NCBI RefSeq assembly: GCF_000317475.1
Contig: NC_019729.1
Span: 5,532,501 to 5,596,500 of the forward strand
DNA length: 64,000 bases
Direction of reading: 5' to 3'
Source of the DNA: Oscillatoria nigro-viridis PCC 7112
GTDB lineage: Bacteria > Cyanobacteriota > Cyanobacteriia > Cyanobacteriales > Microcoleaceae
Position 1 is the stretch's first letter. Every line of letters begins with the position of its first letter. The translations under genes were made by a program, and so were the position numbers. Below, in pieces: positions 16,400-24,567 of the stretch. A model generated the notes under the pieces. The model searched no databases. It saw nothing but the letters and a program-made list of their open reading frames with translations, and was not told the origin of the DNA.

Positions 16400-17443
16400 T
16401 TAACTTTCCGCTTGCATTTCTTCAATTTCAAACCAGCTAACTATCACTCCTGCTAGCGGAATCGCCAGAAATATACCTAAAAGTCCTGCCGATCTTGCCC
16501 CGACTAACAGCGCAAAAAATACCACTACCGGATTCAGGTTAAGGGAATTTTGCATGAGTCTCGGCTGAATAAAATTGTCTTGAAGTTGCTGCAAAATAAT
16601 GCAAGCTGTCAATACTTTTAAAGATAGCCACACACTTTGAGACAATACAATAAAACAAACTAAGCTAATGCCCAGAGTCGCTCCAATCCCCGGAACTAAA
16701 TCAAACAATCCGATAATAAAGGCTAAAATCAAGGGAAATTTTACATCTAACAGCAGAAAAATTAAAAAACTTGCTGTTGTCAAAAATAACATTAACAGGA
16801 TTTGTGCCTTAAAAAATCCTAAAAAGTTTTTCTCTATTGTTACACTTAAACGCCTGTGCAGGTGTCTGGGTATAAATTTGAGAACTAACAGCCACAGCCT
16901 CTCTCCATCAAGTAACATGAAAGAAGCCACTACCATAATTAATATTAAATTCAATAAATTGGTTAAAAATACTTGTAAAAAAGCAATACTCGATACAACT
17001 CCAGCCAAAGCTTGATTTCGCAGTTGTTCCTCAATAACTCGCAGGTTAACTTGCAGGTTTCTCGCCCGCAGGAAGGCTTCGATGCGCTCTGAAAGAGGCG
17101 CCAGAGCATTCACGAATTCCGTCATGCTGTCAATTAATTGCTGTCCTTGAGATAAAAGAGTGACGCCTACGGTGACGGTGAGACCGCCAAAAACTAAAAT
17201 GGCGATCGCGACAACGAAGGCGACAGCTAAACTTCGCGGTAAAAATCGCTGGAGATTTCGCACCGGATAGTTGAGCAAAAAAGCCACGAGTGCAGCAATC
17301 GCGAACACCGCGACTGCTGTTTCAAAGTAAGCTAGAAGTTGCAGTCCAGCCCAACCTGAAGCAAATAAAAGCAAAAACCGAACTAAGGCTAAATTGCTTA
17401 GCATATTCCAAAAATTGGGAGGGGTTTTTTCAAGCTGTTTCAC
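16400..17443 (-). CDS. AI-2E family transporter (PerM/UPF0118)
   Basis: A 347-residue integral membrane protein with about seven to eight hydrophobic segments: two near the N-terminus (about 15-60), one at 70-95, one at 155-180, and a C-terminal group from about 215 to 335. The family signature region LILAFIIGLFDLVPGIGATLG (about 235-257) with the conserved PGIG turn is present, followed by IQPRLMQNSLNLNPVVVFFA. Members include AI-2 exporters and Na+(Li+)/H+ antiporters; the substrate here is unknown. Divergent from gshA across a 414-bp gap. Confidence 0.88.
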   Translation of the reverse strand: MKQLEKTPPNFWNMLSNLALVRFLLLFASGWAGLQLLAYFETAVAVFAIAALVAFLLNYPVRNLQRFLPRSLAVAFVVAIAILVFGGLTVTVGVTLLSQGQQLIDSMTEFVNALAPLSERIEAFLRARNLQVNLRVIEEQLRNQALAGVVSSIAFLQVFLTNLLNLILIMVVASFMLLDGERLWLLVLKFIPRHLHRRLSVTIEKNFLGFFKAQILLMLFLTTASFLIFLLLDVKFPLILAFIIGLFDLVPGIGATLGISLVCFIVLSQSVWLSLKVLTACIILQQLQDNFIQPRLMQNSLNLNPVVVFFALLVGARSAGLLGIFLAIPLAGVIVSWFEIEEMQAES

Positions 17444-17857
17444 AGGTATTTCCCGGGGTTAATAATAGCTCAAAAATATTGCAGAGTCCTCTTTTAGAAT
17501 CGCACCCAAGATATATCTGCGGCTATCCCTCTCAAGGCAGAAAACAGATGTCGAACTGAGGCAGGGGAGGGTTCTCTTCACCATAAGTTCGATCGTCACG
17601 AATGCCCAATAAAAGACGCCCGCGATCGAACAAACAGCCTTTCTGACTCTAAAACCGCCTCGGAAACTCTTTGCGAAGGGAGCATTTGTCCTGACAGGCC
17701 CTCAACTAACACACAAACGCTCAAACTTGCTGGCGCCGAAAAACCCGGTTTCAGTGCCAGTCGCGAAAAATTTCAACTCTGCCTCGTGGCAGATAGTATG
17801 AACAGGTCAATTTTTGGGATACTAGAAACTAGCACTCAACTTAGCTGAGGAACAAAC
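17444..17857. other. Divergent promoter region between the permease gene and gshA
   Basis: No gene is seen. It holds a recurrent AAACCCGGTTT palindrome at about 17736-17750. Promoters for both neighbours should lie here, but no clear -10/-35 pair stands out. Confidence 0.4.
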
Positions 17858-19009
17858 GTGCTGCTATCGAAAGGCTTTGAAGTAGAAATGTATACCGGCA
17901 CGCCACAAGGTGAGGTGGTCGGTCTCTCCGATCGCATAGTTGCCGATCTAGAGGGATTTGTGCGGGAGCCTGATAGCCGCAATGTGGAGTACACGACTGC
18001 CCCGCTGTCGAGCTACGATCGCCTGTTGTGCGCCTTAGTCAAGCCGCGAGTTCGGCTGCGCGAGTATTTAAAACAATTGGGCGACTATACCTTGCTGCCG
18101 GGAAGTACCTTGTCTCTCGGGGGGAGCGATCGATTTTACCGATCCGATCCCAACAACCCCTACCACACCTACATCGAGCAAACCTACGGCACCAAAGTCG
18201 TCACCGCCAGCATTCACATCAACATCGGCATCTCCCAACCAGAAATGCTGATGCGCGCCATCCGCCTCGCCCGCGTCGAAGCACCGCTGTACCTTGCCTT
18301 GAGCGCCTCTTCCCCCTTCCTCGACGGCGAAGTCACGGGCTATCATTCCACTAGGTGGGGTTTGTTTCCCAAAACTCCCGCCATCGTCCCCCTGTTTGAA
18401 AGTCACAGACATTACATCCAGTGGACTGAAGAACAGCTAGAACTCGGTACTATGCAAAACGTCCGCCATTTGTGGTCTGCAGTGCGGCCAAATGGCGATC
18501 GTCGCCCCTACTGTCTCAACCGCCTCGAACTGAGAATTTGCGACCTTGAAGTCAATCCTCTGGCTTTGTTAGCCATCACTGCCTTACTAGAAGCTCGCAT
18601 TTGGCAGATGATGGAAGACCCCAACTTAGACCCCTTAGAACTCAGCACCTTACCTGCGGCCACCCGCAACCAAGACTTAGTTGCTCTCACAGACGCTAAC
18701 GAAATTGCTGCATCGCGGCAAAGTTTGGATGCCGAACTCACCCACTGGCAAGACGGCAGAACTATTCTGGCACGAGATTGGATTGAGGAAATTTACCGCG
18801 AAGTGTGGCCTATAGCCAAAAAACGCGGCTTTAGTTGCTTTCTCTCGCCACTCAAAAAGATTCTCCGGGAAGGCAACACGGCCCAGCAGTGGTTGAAGCT
18901 GCACGAGGGCGGTTCGGACACCCGCAGTATTATTCTGCAAGGAATGCAGGGGATGGCTCACCAAGAATGGGAGCTCGAAGACAACTTGTGCGCCCAGTTA
19001 GTTGCGTGA
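17858..19009 (+). CDS. gshA: Glutamate-cysteine ligase, cyanobacterial type
   Basis: A 383-residue enzyme for the first step of glutathione synthesis (glutamate + cysteine + ATP). It matches the cyanobacterial gshA family throughout: KGFEVEMYTGTPQGEVVGLS at the start, REPDSRNVEYTT (about 38), LPGSTLSLGGSDRFYRSDP (about 83), VTASIHINIGIS (about 115), LSASSPFLDGEVTGYHSTRW (about 147) and LRICDLEVNP (about 228). Start is GTG at 17858. A GC-rich hairpin at 19028-19052 follows the stop. It links to the cysteine genes further along only by pathway. Confidence 0.93.
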   Translation: MLLSKGFEVEMYTGTPQGEVVGLSDRIVADLEGFVREPDSRNVEYTTAPLSSYDRLLCALVKPRVRLREYLKQLGDYTLLPGSTLSLGGSDRFYRSDPNNPYHTYIEQTYGTKVVTASIHINIGISQPEMLMRAIRLARVEAPLYLALSASSPFLDGEVTGYHSTRWGLFPKTPAIVPLFESHRHYIQWTEEQLELGTMQNVRHLWSAVRPNGDRRPYCLNRLELRICDLEVNPLALLAITALLEARIWQMMEDPNLDPLELSTLPAATRNQDLVALTDANEIAASRQSLDAELTHWQDGRTILARDWIEEIYREVWPIAKKRGFSCFLSPLKKILREGNTAQQWLKLHEGGSDTRSIILQGMQGMAHQEWELEDNLCAQLVA

Positions 19010-19027
19010 AGTACCCGCCGCTATTAT

Positions 19028-19052
19028 CAGGGGGGCTTTCACTAGCCCCCTG
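19028..19052 (+). terminator. Hairpin after gshA, possible terminator
   Basis: Stem AGGGGGGCT with AGCCCCCT closing a 6-base loop, 19 bp after the gshA stop. It lacks a T-run, so termination is only likely. Confidence 0.45.
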
Positions 19053-19249
19053 GCTATGCGTACTCAGCCAATAATAAAAATAGCCCGAACCTCCATGAAA
19101 AAAGTTGCAGAGCGACGCCCAAAAACAAATCAGAATATTTAATCAATGGAGCTCGACAAAGGTTATAAATAAAAGCTATAAGGTATATCTACCTGTGGGT
19201 AGTTTTATAAATTTCCCAATAGCTGTATTTTTCGCTTTTAATTAGCTTC

Positions 19250-19711
19250 ATGCCGCAACTTGTCTTGATTCACCCGCAAATCCCCCCGAATACTGGCAAT
19301 ATCGCCCGCACTTGCGCTGCCACAGGTACGGAACTGCATTTAGTGGGCCCGCTGGGGTTTGAAATTAGCGATCGCTACCTGAAACGGGCCGGCTTAGATT
19401 ACTGGCCCTACGTCAATCTCCACAGCCACGAAGACTTAGCGGCTTTTGGGGCCTATCGGCAGCAGCGCGGGGGACGATCGATCGGATTCAGCACTGGCGG
19501 GCGATGCAGTTACGCCGAATTCCAATTTCAGCCCAGCGACTGGCTGATGTTTGGCTCGGAAACTGTAGGCATTCCCCAATTCGTCTTGGATGCCTGCGAC
19601 GCCACAGTTTTTATTCCGATGAGCCAGCCTGGAGTCAGGAGTTTGAACCTATCCGTCAGCGCCGCTGTAGGTTTGTTTGAGGCTAAACGACAGTTGGGGG
19701 AGCTGGGATAA
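19250..19711 (+). CDS. trmL: tRNA (cytidine/uridine(34)-2'-O)-methyltransferase, SPOUT family
   Basis: A 153-residue SpoU/TrmD-fold (trefoil knot) methyltransferase. The three family motifs are visible: motif 1 HPQIPPNTGNIARTC (about 8-22), motif 2 LMFGSETVGIP (about 100-110) and motif 3 IPMSQPGVRSLNLSVSAAVG (about 122-141). The enzyme methylates the wobble ribose of tRNA-Leu using SAM. Size is the usual 150-160 residues. Motif 2 reads GSETVG instead of the common GPETRG, a mild variation. Single gene. Confidence 0.9.
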   Translation: MPQLVLIHPQIPPNTGNIARTCAATGTELHLVGPLGFEISDRYLKRAGLDYWPYVNLHSHEDLAAFGAYRQQRGGRSIGFSTGGRCSYAEFQFQPSDWLMFGSETVGIPQFVLDACDATVFIPMSQPGVRSLNLSVSAAVGLFEAKRQLGELG

Positions 19712-20292
19712 ATCATTATCAACACATAAATATATAGATATTTAATAGCTGCCGGAGGCTGCTAAATCTTCATTTAAATATAAGAAATTTGTATCAAAGG
19801 GGTGAAAATCTAAATAGCAGACATTAATATATTTTATTCATGCAAAAACAGATTGTTATCAGCAACACCAAATTACTCCCAAGATGATTCAGCCGCAAAA
19901 ACAGAGTATTTTAGCGATTTAGGGCGCGATCGAGTACCAGCTTGGGTCTGAACACTATATCTAGTAAATATACGGTTGTAGGTTGTCCGGAAATTAGCCT
20001 AAAGTCTGATAATAGGTGAGAGTCTTATGCCTTACCGGAACGCAGAATTTACATATTCGTTCCAGCTATTGCGGTGTAAGGCTTGTGGGGTTAATTGCAG
20101 CAGGTTTGACCGAAAATTTTAAAATTTATGACGGTTTGAGCTTGTCTAAATTAAAAAAGCAAGGTAATCTGGCCTAAGCATGATAGCTGTCAACAATCAG
20201 AATATTTTGCTTGTTGATTTAAACTCAGCGTCATGCGATCCCCTTGAGTGTTTCCAAGGACAGTTAGCGCTTCTCAGTAGGAGGTCGTTTTT
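19712..20292. other. Long intergenic leader upstream of the LysM/M23 gene
   Basis: No gene is seen in 580 bp. The first half is AT-rich. The second half contains a two-stem RNA-like structure (20015-20082), then about 200 nt to an AGGAGG ribosome-binding site at 20278-20283. Confidence 0.5.
20015..20082 (+). promoter_or_regulatory. Candidate structured 5' leader with alternative pairings
   Basis: GCCTTAC (20029-20035) can pair with GTAAGGC (20076-20082), enclosing a GGAACG/CGTTCC stem (20037-20042 with 20058-20063). The same CTTACC can instead pair with GGTGAG just upstream (about 20015-20020, one G-U pair), so two structures are mutually exclusive. It does not match the riboswitch consensuses I know, including the c-di-AMP class often found near cell-wall hydrolases. 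Confidence 0.35.
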
Positions 20293-22764
20293 TTGAAACG
20301 AACATATCCCCAAATTAAGCCTGTTCAGGCTAGTGAAATCGACAGAGACGGTTCTGCGGAACCATCCAAACAGACAACGCTCAGCACAGGCAGAGTTCGC
20401 TCTCTCGCCACGATCGGGCTGGCAATATCGGTAGGTGCTTCTGGCATCCTGCTACCGAGAAATGGAGACAGCGCTCGCGCGTCTGAACTCGCACCGACAT
20501 CAGAATCCACCGCTGAAGTACAGCCAGTATCGGCCAACGGGCCAGCTACGCCGGCACAAGTTGACGGTTCCAGGGCCCCACAGCCCGTATCGCCTTCTGA
20601 ACCCGCGACGGTTAAGGTGCAGGAGGGGCAAAGCCTTTTGGAGCTTTCTAGGGATTATCAAGTTGAACCGTTGGCACTAGCAACTGCCAACGACATCAAA
20701 CCCGATACCCTACTCCAAGTTGGGCAACAGCTCAGAATTCCGACTGCGACGGAAGCCACACCACAACAGAACGCCGGCAATAGCACATCGGGTTCGCTAG
20801 ATCGCCCAGCGACGGTCAATCCCGAACAAGAGTTAAATGTGACTGGCTCCGAGCCGGATAGTGCAGCAATGACAGCGCTGCCATCAACCGCAGCGCCCCC
20901 GCCGATCGCGACTGTACCGGAACAAAGTTCGATCGACATCCCGAATGCAGACGGGGCGATCGACAGTTTGAAAAAACAGGAAAACCGCACCACAGAATCT
21001 GGTCGAACTGCGCTCGGGTCGGAGGGGGGAGCAAATTTATCTACACCTGCGGCATTTTTGCCGGAGTCAGCACCGACGCTGACCTCCCCCGGATCTGCAA
21101 CTGGGACAACTATTCCTGACCTCGGTGCCACACCTGTAATTTCCAATGCTGGGGTCGGTCAAGCAGCATCTCCCGATCGAGCATTCGAGTCAATTGAACA
21201 GTCTTTGGCAACACCCAGTTTGCCCTCGGCTGTGGTAGTCCCCCCTGCAGGAAGTACCGCCGCGCCGGCTGAGGTTCTCTACAGCGTGCGTCCGGGAGAT
21301 ACGGTAGATGCGATCGCCAAAGGTCACGGCGTATCGCCCAAAGATCTGATCTCCGTCAACAAGCTCGGCAACCCCAACTTGCTGAATGTCAATCAACGGC
21401 TCAAAATTCCCCCAGTTGGGTTAAAAAATCCAGGGGTGCAGGCAGCAGCCTCTTATTCTGCCTCCAACTCTACATCTGTCTGGGCGGCGAGTTCGGTTCC
21501 CGCATCTTTGAACCCCAGCTCGTCTACCTCGGAAATAGCCGGTGCTGGCGTTGCAGCTCCCGCGCCCACAGTGCCTGTTGTCTCTCCCCTGGAGAACCTC
21601 GAAGGTCTGAACAATATTTCAGCGCCGATGGTTCCCAAAATTAACAGCATTCCGCTGACTCAAGTTTCCCAAACCATTAGCGATCCGCGGAAGCTGGATC
21701 TTCAAGGCGAACCAACATTTACAGGTGCAGTTGACACCAGTGCCCTGCCTGGGCCAGCGAGTGCAACTGCTACCGCCATCGCTACGGGAGAATACCCGCA
21801 GCCGATCGGCTTCGCGGCAAATACTAGCGCCCAGGGTTCAAATGCCGATCCAACTAGCGCTTTACCAGAGTCGAATTCGGAGGCTCTCCCTACCGCAGAA
21901 GCTCTCAACCCTTATTCCGAACGCTTGAGGGCAGAAGTTGTCAGGCTGCGAGAGGAATATCGTGCCTCGCGCAATTCGATCGGCGCCAATGCGGTGTCCC
22001 TGGCTCCAACTGACGGGCCCTCGGTCAACCCGTCTGAGGATATGCCAAGTGTCAATCCATATCTCTACACCCCCGACTATACTGAGGCGGTGCAGAATGA
22101 AATCAGCAGACCGCCATCAAGAGCCTGGTCCCAGCAGGTTCAGAAGCAGCAGCAAGAGCGTTTAGACCCGGCTCGCGCAGCGGAACTGCAACCGATCCAC
22201 CTGACGCCGACCTCTGCTGGGCAGCGGCCTGTCGTAGCAACTGCTCCTTTGGGAGCCGAGGGTTACGATCTCCTAAGCAACCCGTCTTTGGGACGCATGG
22301 TTTCTCCAGAACTGCCTCCGCTTTCGAACCCTGATACTTATCTGCCTAACGGCAAACAACAGTCGGCTAAGGGGTTTATTTGGCCGTCTAAGGGCGTTCT
22401 TACTTCTGGCTACGGCTGGCGGTGGGGACGGATGCACAAAGGAATTGATATTGCAGGGCCGATCGGCACGCCAATTGTGGCCGCATCAGACGGGGTGGTT
22501 ACCTATGCTCAGTGGAATGACGGCGGATACGGGTATCTGGTGGAAATTACCCATCCTGACGGCACTGAGACTGTCTATGCCCACAACAGCCGGATTTTGG
22601 TGCAAAAGGGTCAGAAAGTCGCTCAAGGGGAACAAATTTCCGAAATGGGCAGCACGGGCTTTAGTACCGGGCCGCACTTGCACTTTGAAGTCCATCCCGC
22701 CGGACAGGGTGCTATCAATCCAATGGCTTTTCTGCCCGACGATGGGTCCAGCGCTTCTCGGTAA
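20293..22764 (+). CDS. LysM-containing M23 family peptidoglycan hydrolase (NlpD/EnvC-like)
   Basis: An 823-residue envelope protein. TTG at 20293 is chosen because AGGAGG lies 9 bp before it. A hydrophobic segment ATIGLAISVGASGILL (about 37-53) serves as signal or anchor. LysM 1 is about 107-150 (VKVQEGQSLLELSRDYQV), LysM 2 about 328-373 (YSVRPGDTVDAIAKGHGV). Long Ser/Thr/Pro/Ala-rich linkers join them to the C-terminal M23 domain (about 705-815), with zinc ligands in MHKGIDIAGP and HLHFEV. The family cleaves peptidoglycan cross-bridges or activates amidases during division. The low-complexity linkers, about 450 residues in total, are unusually long. Confidence 0.92.
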   Translation: MKRTYPQIKPVQASEIDRDGSAEPSKQTTLSTGRVRSLATIGLAISVGASGILLPRNGDSARASELAPTSESTAEVQPVSANGPATPAQVDGSRAPQPVSPSEPATVKVQEGQSLLELSRDYQVEPLALATANDIKPDTLLQVGQQLRIPTATEATPQQNAGNSTSGSLDRPATVNPEQELNVTGSEPDSAAMTALPSTAAPPPIATVPEQSSIDIPNADGAIDSLKKQENRTTESGRTALGSEGGANLSTPAAFLPESAPTLTSPGSATGTTIPDLGATPVISNAGVGQAASPDRAFESIEQSLATPSLPSAVVVPPAGSTAAPAEVLYSVRPGDTVDAIAKGHGVSPKDLISVNKLGNPNLLNVNQRLKIPPVGLKNPGVQAAASYSASNSTSVWAASSVPASLNPSSSTSEIAGAGVAAPAPTVPVVSPLENLEGLNNISAPMVPKINSIPLTQVSQTISDPRKLDLQGEPTFTGAVDTSALPGPASATATAIATGEYPQPIGFAANTSAQGSNADPTSALPESNSEALPTAEALNPYSERLRAEVVRLREEYRASRNSIGANAVSLAPTDGPSVNPSEDMPSVNPYLYTPDYTEAVQNEISRPPSRAWSQQVQKQQQERLDPARAAELQPIHLTPTSAGQRPVVATAPLGAEGYDLLSNPSLGRMVSPELPPLSNPDTYLPNGKQQSAKGFIWPSKGVLTSGYGWRWGRMHKGIDIAGPIGTPIVAASDGVVTYAQWNDGGYGYLVEITHPDGTETVYAHNSRILVQKGQKVAQGEQISEMGSTGFSTGPHLHFEVHPAGQGAINPMAFLPDDGSSASR

Positions 22765-22902
22765 CGACTGGTCGGAAGTTATGGGTTTTGAATGATTACC
22801 AAAACTCATAACTTTTACTGGAAGTCATTAGAAATAATGTTGTTTGAAAACCAGACATAGCTAGCCCTACCGTGCTACGATAGTAAATCGTGAAGTAGAT
22901 TT

Positions 22903-22975
22903 GGCTCAGTGGCGCAGTGGTTAGCGCAGGGGACTCATAAGCCCAAGGTCGCAGGTTCAAATCCCGCCTGAGCCA
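22903..22975 (+). tRNA. tRNA with CAU anticodon (Met, or Ile2 if lysidine-modified)
   Basis: Cloverleaf of 73 nt: acceptor GGCTCAG/CTGAGCC, D stem GCGC/GCGC, anticodon CAT at 22936-22938 in loop CTCATAA, T arm GCAGGTTCAAATCCCGC-like, discriminator A. CCA is not encoded. The anticodon stem is imperfect at its two ends. Initiator identity is excluded by the paired first acceptor base. The GACTCATAA loop resembles both elongator tRNA-Met and CAU-type tRNA-Ile, so identity is left open. Confidence 0.93.
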
Positions 22976-22985
22976 TTATTTAATC

Positions 22986-23024
22986 AAAAAAACCGCGCTC
23001 TCAATATTGAGAGCGTGTTTTTTT
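22986..23024 (+). terminator. Rho-independent terminator after the tRNA
   Basis: A-run, then stem CGCTCTCAATATTGAGAGCG, then seven or more T. The structure is symmetrical and would work on both strands. Confidence 0.85.
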
Positions 23025-23101
23025 GATCGATCGAGAAGATACTTGTAGTCGTTATGAGTATGATATATTTGTAACAGTTCGTAAAAAAGGAAACAAAATC
23101 T

Positions 23102-23701
23102 ATGACCAGTGAATGCCTCCGGGTTGGTCAAGCTGCACCCGATTTCGCAGCAACAGCCGTAGTGGATCAGGAATTCAAGACAGTTAAACTGTCCGACTAT
23201 AAAGGCAAAAAGTATGTAGTCCTGTTCTTCTACCCCTTGGACTTCACCTTTGTGTGCCCGACTGAGATTACAGCATTTAGCGATCGCTTCGAGGACTTCA
23301 AGAAAATCGATACTGAAATCCTCGGCGTATCCGTTGACAGTGAATTCTCTCACCTCGCTTGGATACAAACAGACCGCAAATCTGGCGGTGTTGGCGACCT
23401 CAACTATCCCTTAGTTGCTGACCTCAAAAAAACCATTAGTTCGGCCTACAACGTCCTCGACCCAGAAGCAGGCATTGCCCTCAGAGGTCTGTTCATCATC
23501 GACAAAGAAGGCATCATCCAACACTCTACTATCAACAATCTTGCCTTCGGCCGCAACGTGGACGAAACTCTCCGTACTCTGCAAGCTATCCAACACGTCC
23601 AGTCTCATCCCGATGAAGTTTGTCCCGCCGGCTGGCAGCCCGGTGACAAGACCATGACTCCCGATCCTGTCAAGTCTAAGGTATTCTTTGCTGCGGTCTA
23701 A
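23102..23701 (+). CDS. Typical 2-Cys peroxiredoxin (AhpC/TSA family)
   Basis: A 199-residue thiol peroxidase. The peroxidatic cysteine lies in [14 protein letters not shown] (about Cys 52), and the resolving cysteine in [13 protein letters not shown] (about Cys 174), with the intact C-terminal extension of the eukaryote-like typical 2-Cys group. It reduces H2O2 and alkyl peroxides using thioredoxin or NTRC in cyanobacteria. The GG(L/V)G-type loop appears as [15 protein letters not shown] second peroxiredoxin-like gene follows on the same strand after 112 bp, separated by a palindromic repeat, so co-transcription is uncertain. Confidence 0.94.
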   Translation: MTSECLRVGQAAPDFAATAVVDQEFKTVKLSDYKGKKYVVLFFYPLDFTFVCPTEITAFSDRFEDFKKIDTEILGVSVDSEFSHLAWIQTDRKSGGVGDLNYPLVADLKKTISSAYNVLDPEAGIALRGLFIIDKEGIIQHSTINNLAFGRNVDETLRTLQAIQHVQSHPDEVCPAGWQPGDKTMTPDPVKSKVFFAAV

Positions 23702-23718
23702 GCACGTTATATTTGTAC

Positions 23719-23739
23719 GGACACGGCGCTGCCGTGTCC
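23719..23739. repeat. Short GC-rich palindrome (GGACACGGC/GCCGTGTCC)
   Basis: Perfect 9-bp stem with 3-base loop, flanked by GTAC and CTAC. A related sequence (GGGGACACGGCACCGTGCC) occurs near 44537. It may act as a terminator for the upstream peroxiredoxin gene or be a REP-like repeat. Confidence 0.55.
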
Positions 23740-23773
23740 CTACCCGCAGGGGCATTCAGGGAACCGGATTTTT

Positions 23774-23808
23774 AATTACCAATTAGCAATTACCAATTAC
23801 CAAATTAG
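23774..23808. repeat. Heptanucleotide tandem repeat, unit ATTACCA
   Basis: Four to five degenerate copies of a 7-bp unit ending 5 bp before the start codon of the next gene, where a ribosome-binding site would be expected. Confidence 0.8.
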
Positions 23809-23813
23809 GAAAT

Positions 23814-24353
23814 ATGCTGACTTCTACTAATTTTAGCGGCTTGTTAAATCAGCGGTTTTTCCAAAATTTATTGCCTGTTCCCGCGAGTAATGTTCTGAAG
23901 TTGGGACAGATGACCCCAGATTTTGAATTGCCTGATATTAATAATGGCAAATTGGTGCGACTGTCCAATTATCGGGGCGATAAGCCGGTTATTCTGGCTT
24001 TTACGCGGATTTTTACTGAAAAGCAATATTGCCCTTTCTGTTTTCCTCACATTAAAGCTTTGAATGAAAACTGGGAAAAATTTGCCGATCGCAATATAGA
24101 ATTATTGATGGTTGCCAGTACCGACGATCGCCAAAGCCAAATTGTGGTTAGAGATTTAGGCTTGAAAATGCCTCTGCTTTCCGATCCAGGCTGTCAAGTT
24201 TTTCGGGCTTATCAAGTCGGTCAGGCTTTAGGTGCTCCTTTGCCCGCTCAGTTTGTTTTGGATGCAGATGGAAAACTCCTCTTCAAACATTTGTTTTCTT
24301 TCATAGACCACAATGCTAGTGTGGACACTTTGTTGAAATATGTCGATCGGTAA
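23814..24353 (+). CDS. AhpC/TSA-type peroxiredoxin-like protein (thioredoxin fold)
   Basis: A 179-residue thioredoxin-fold protein: LGQMTPDFELPDINNGKLVR (about 28-47) is the usual peroxiredoxin start, and the active site reads KQYCPFCFPHI (about 70-80), giving a CXXC pair in place of the single PXXXTXXC cysteine. SDPGCQVFRAYQVGQALGAP follows. This CPFC arrangement and the short C-terminus place it in the PrxQ/atypical or thioredoxin-like group common in cyanobacteria. Function as a peroxide or disulfide reductase is inferred. A terminator hairpin follows at 24390. Confidence 0.82.
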   Translation: MLTSTNFSGLLNQRFFQNLLPVPASNVLKLGQMTPDFELPDINNGKLVRLSNYRGDKPVILAFTRIFTEKQYCPFCFPHIKALNENWEKFADRNIELLMVASTDDRQSQIVVRDLGLKMPLLSDPGCQVFRAYQVGQALGAPLPAQFVLDADGKLLFKHLFSFIDHNASVDTLLKYVDR

Positions 24354-24389
24354 GGAAACCGCTGCTGTGTCCTAATTTGGAGTTTTTCA

Positions 24390-24431
24390 CCGCTGATGCA
24401 CCCTGGTGTAGGCCCATCAGCGGGATTTTTT
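24390..24431 (+). terminator. Rho-independent terminator
   Basis: Stem CCGCTGATG/CATCAGCGG with a 16-base loop and a following T-run (GATTTTTTC), 37 bp after the peroxiredoxin-like stop codon. Confidence 0.8.
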
Positions 24432-24567
24432 CACCGGTTGGCACTGGGTGCGACAGCTCTTTAGTCATAAATACTTATTGTGCCAATTTCGATGGCGGAA
24501 TGTTGCCATGTTCGATCGACATTAATCTAGGCTATAGCTTGAAGGTACTTAGTACAAGTATAAGCCC

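Noticed and set aside
20000-20292. c-di-AMP (ydaO-type) or cobalamin riboswitch
   Set aside because: The conserved blocks of these classes are not found; only unclassified stems are present.
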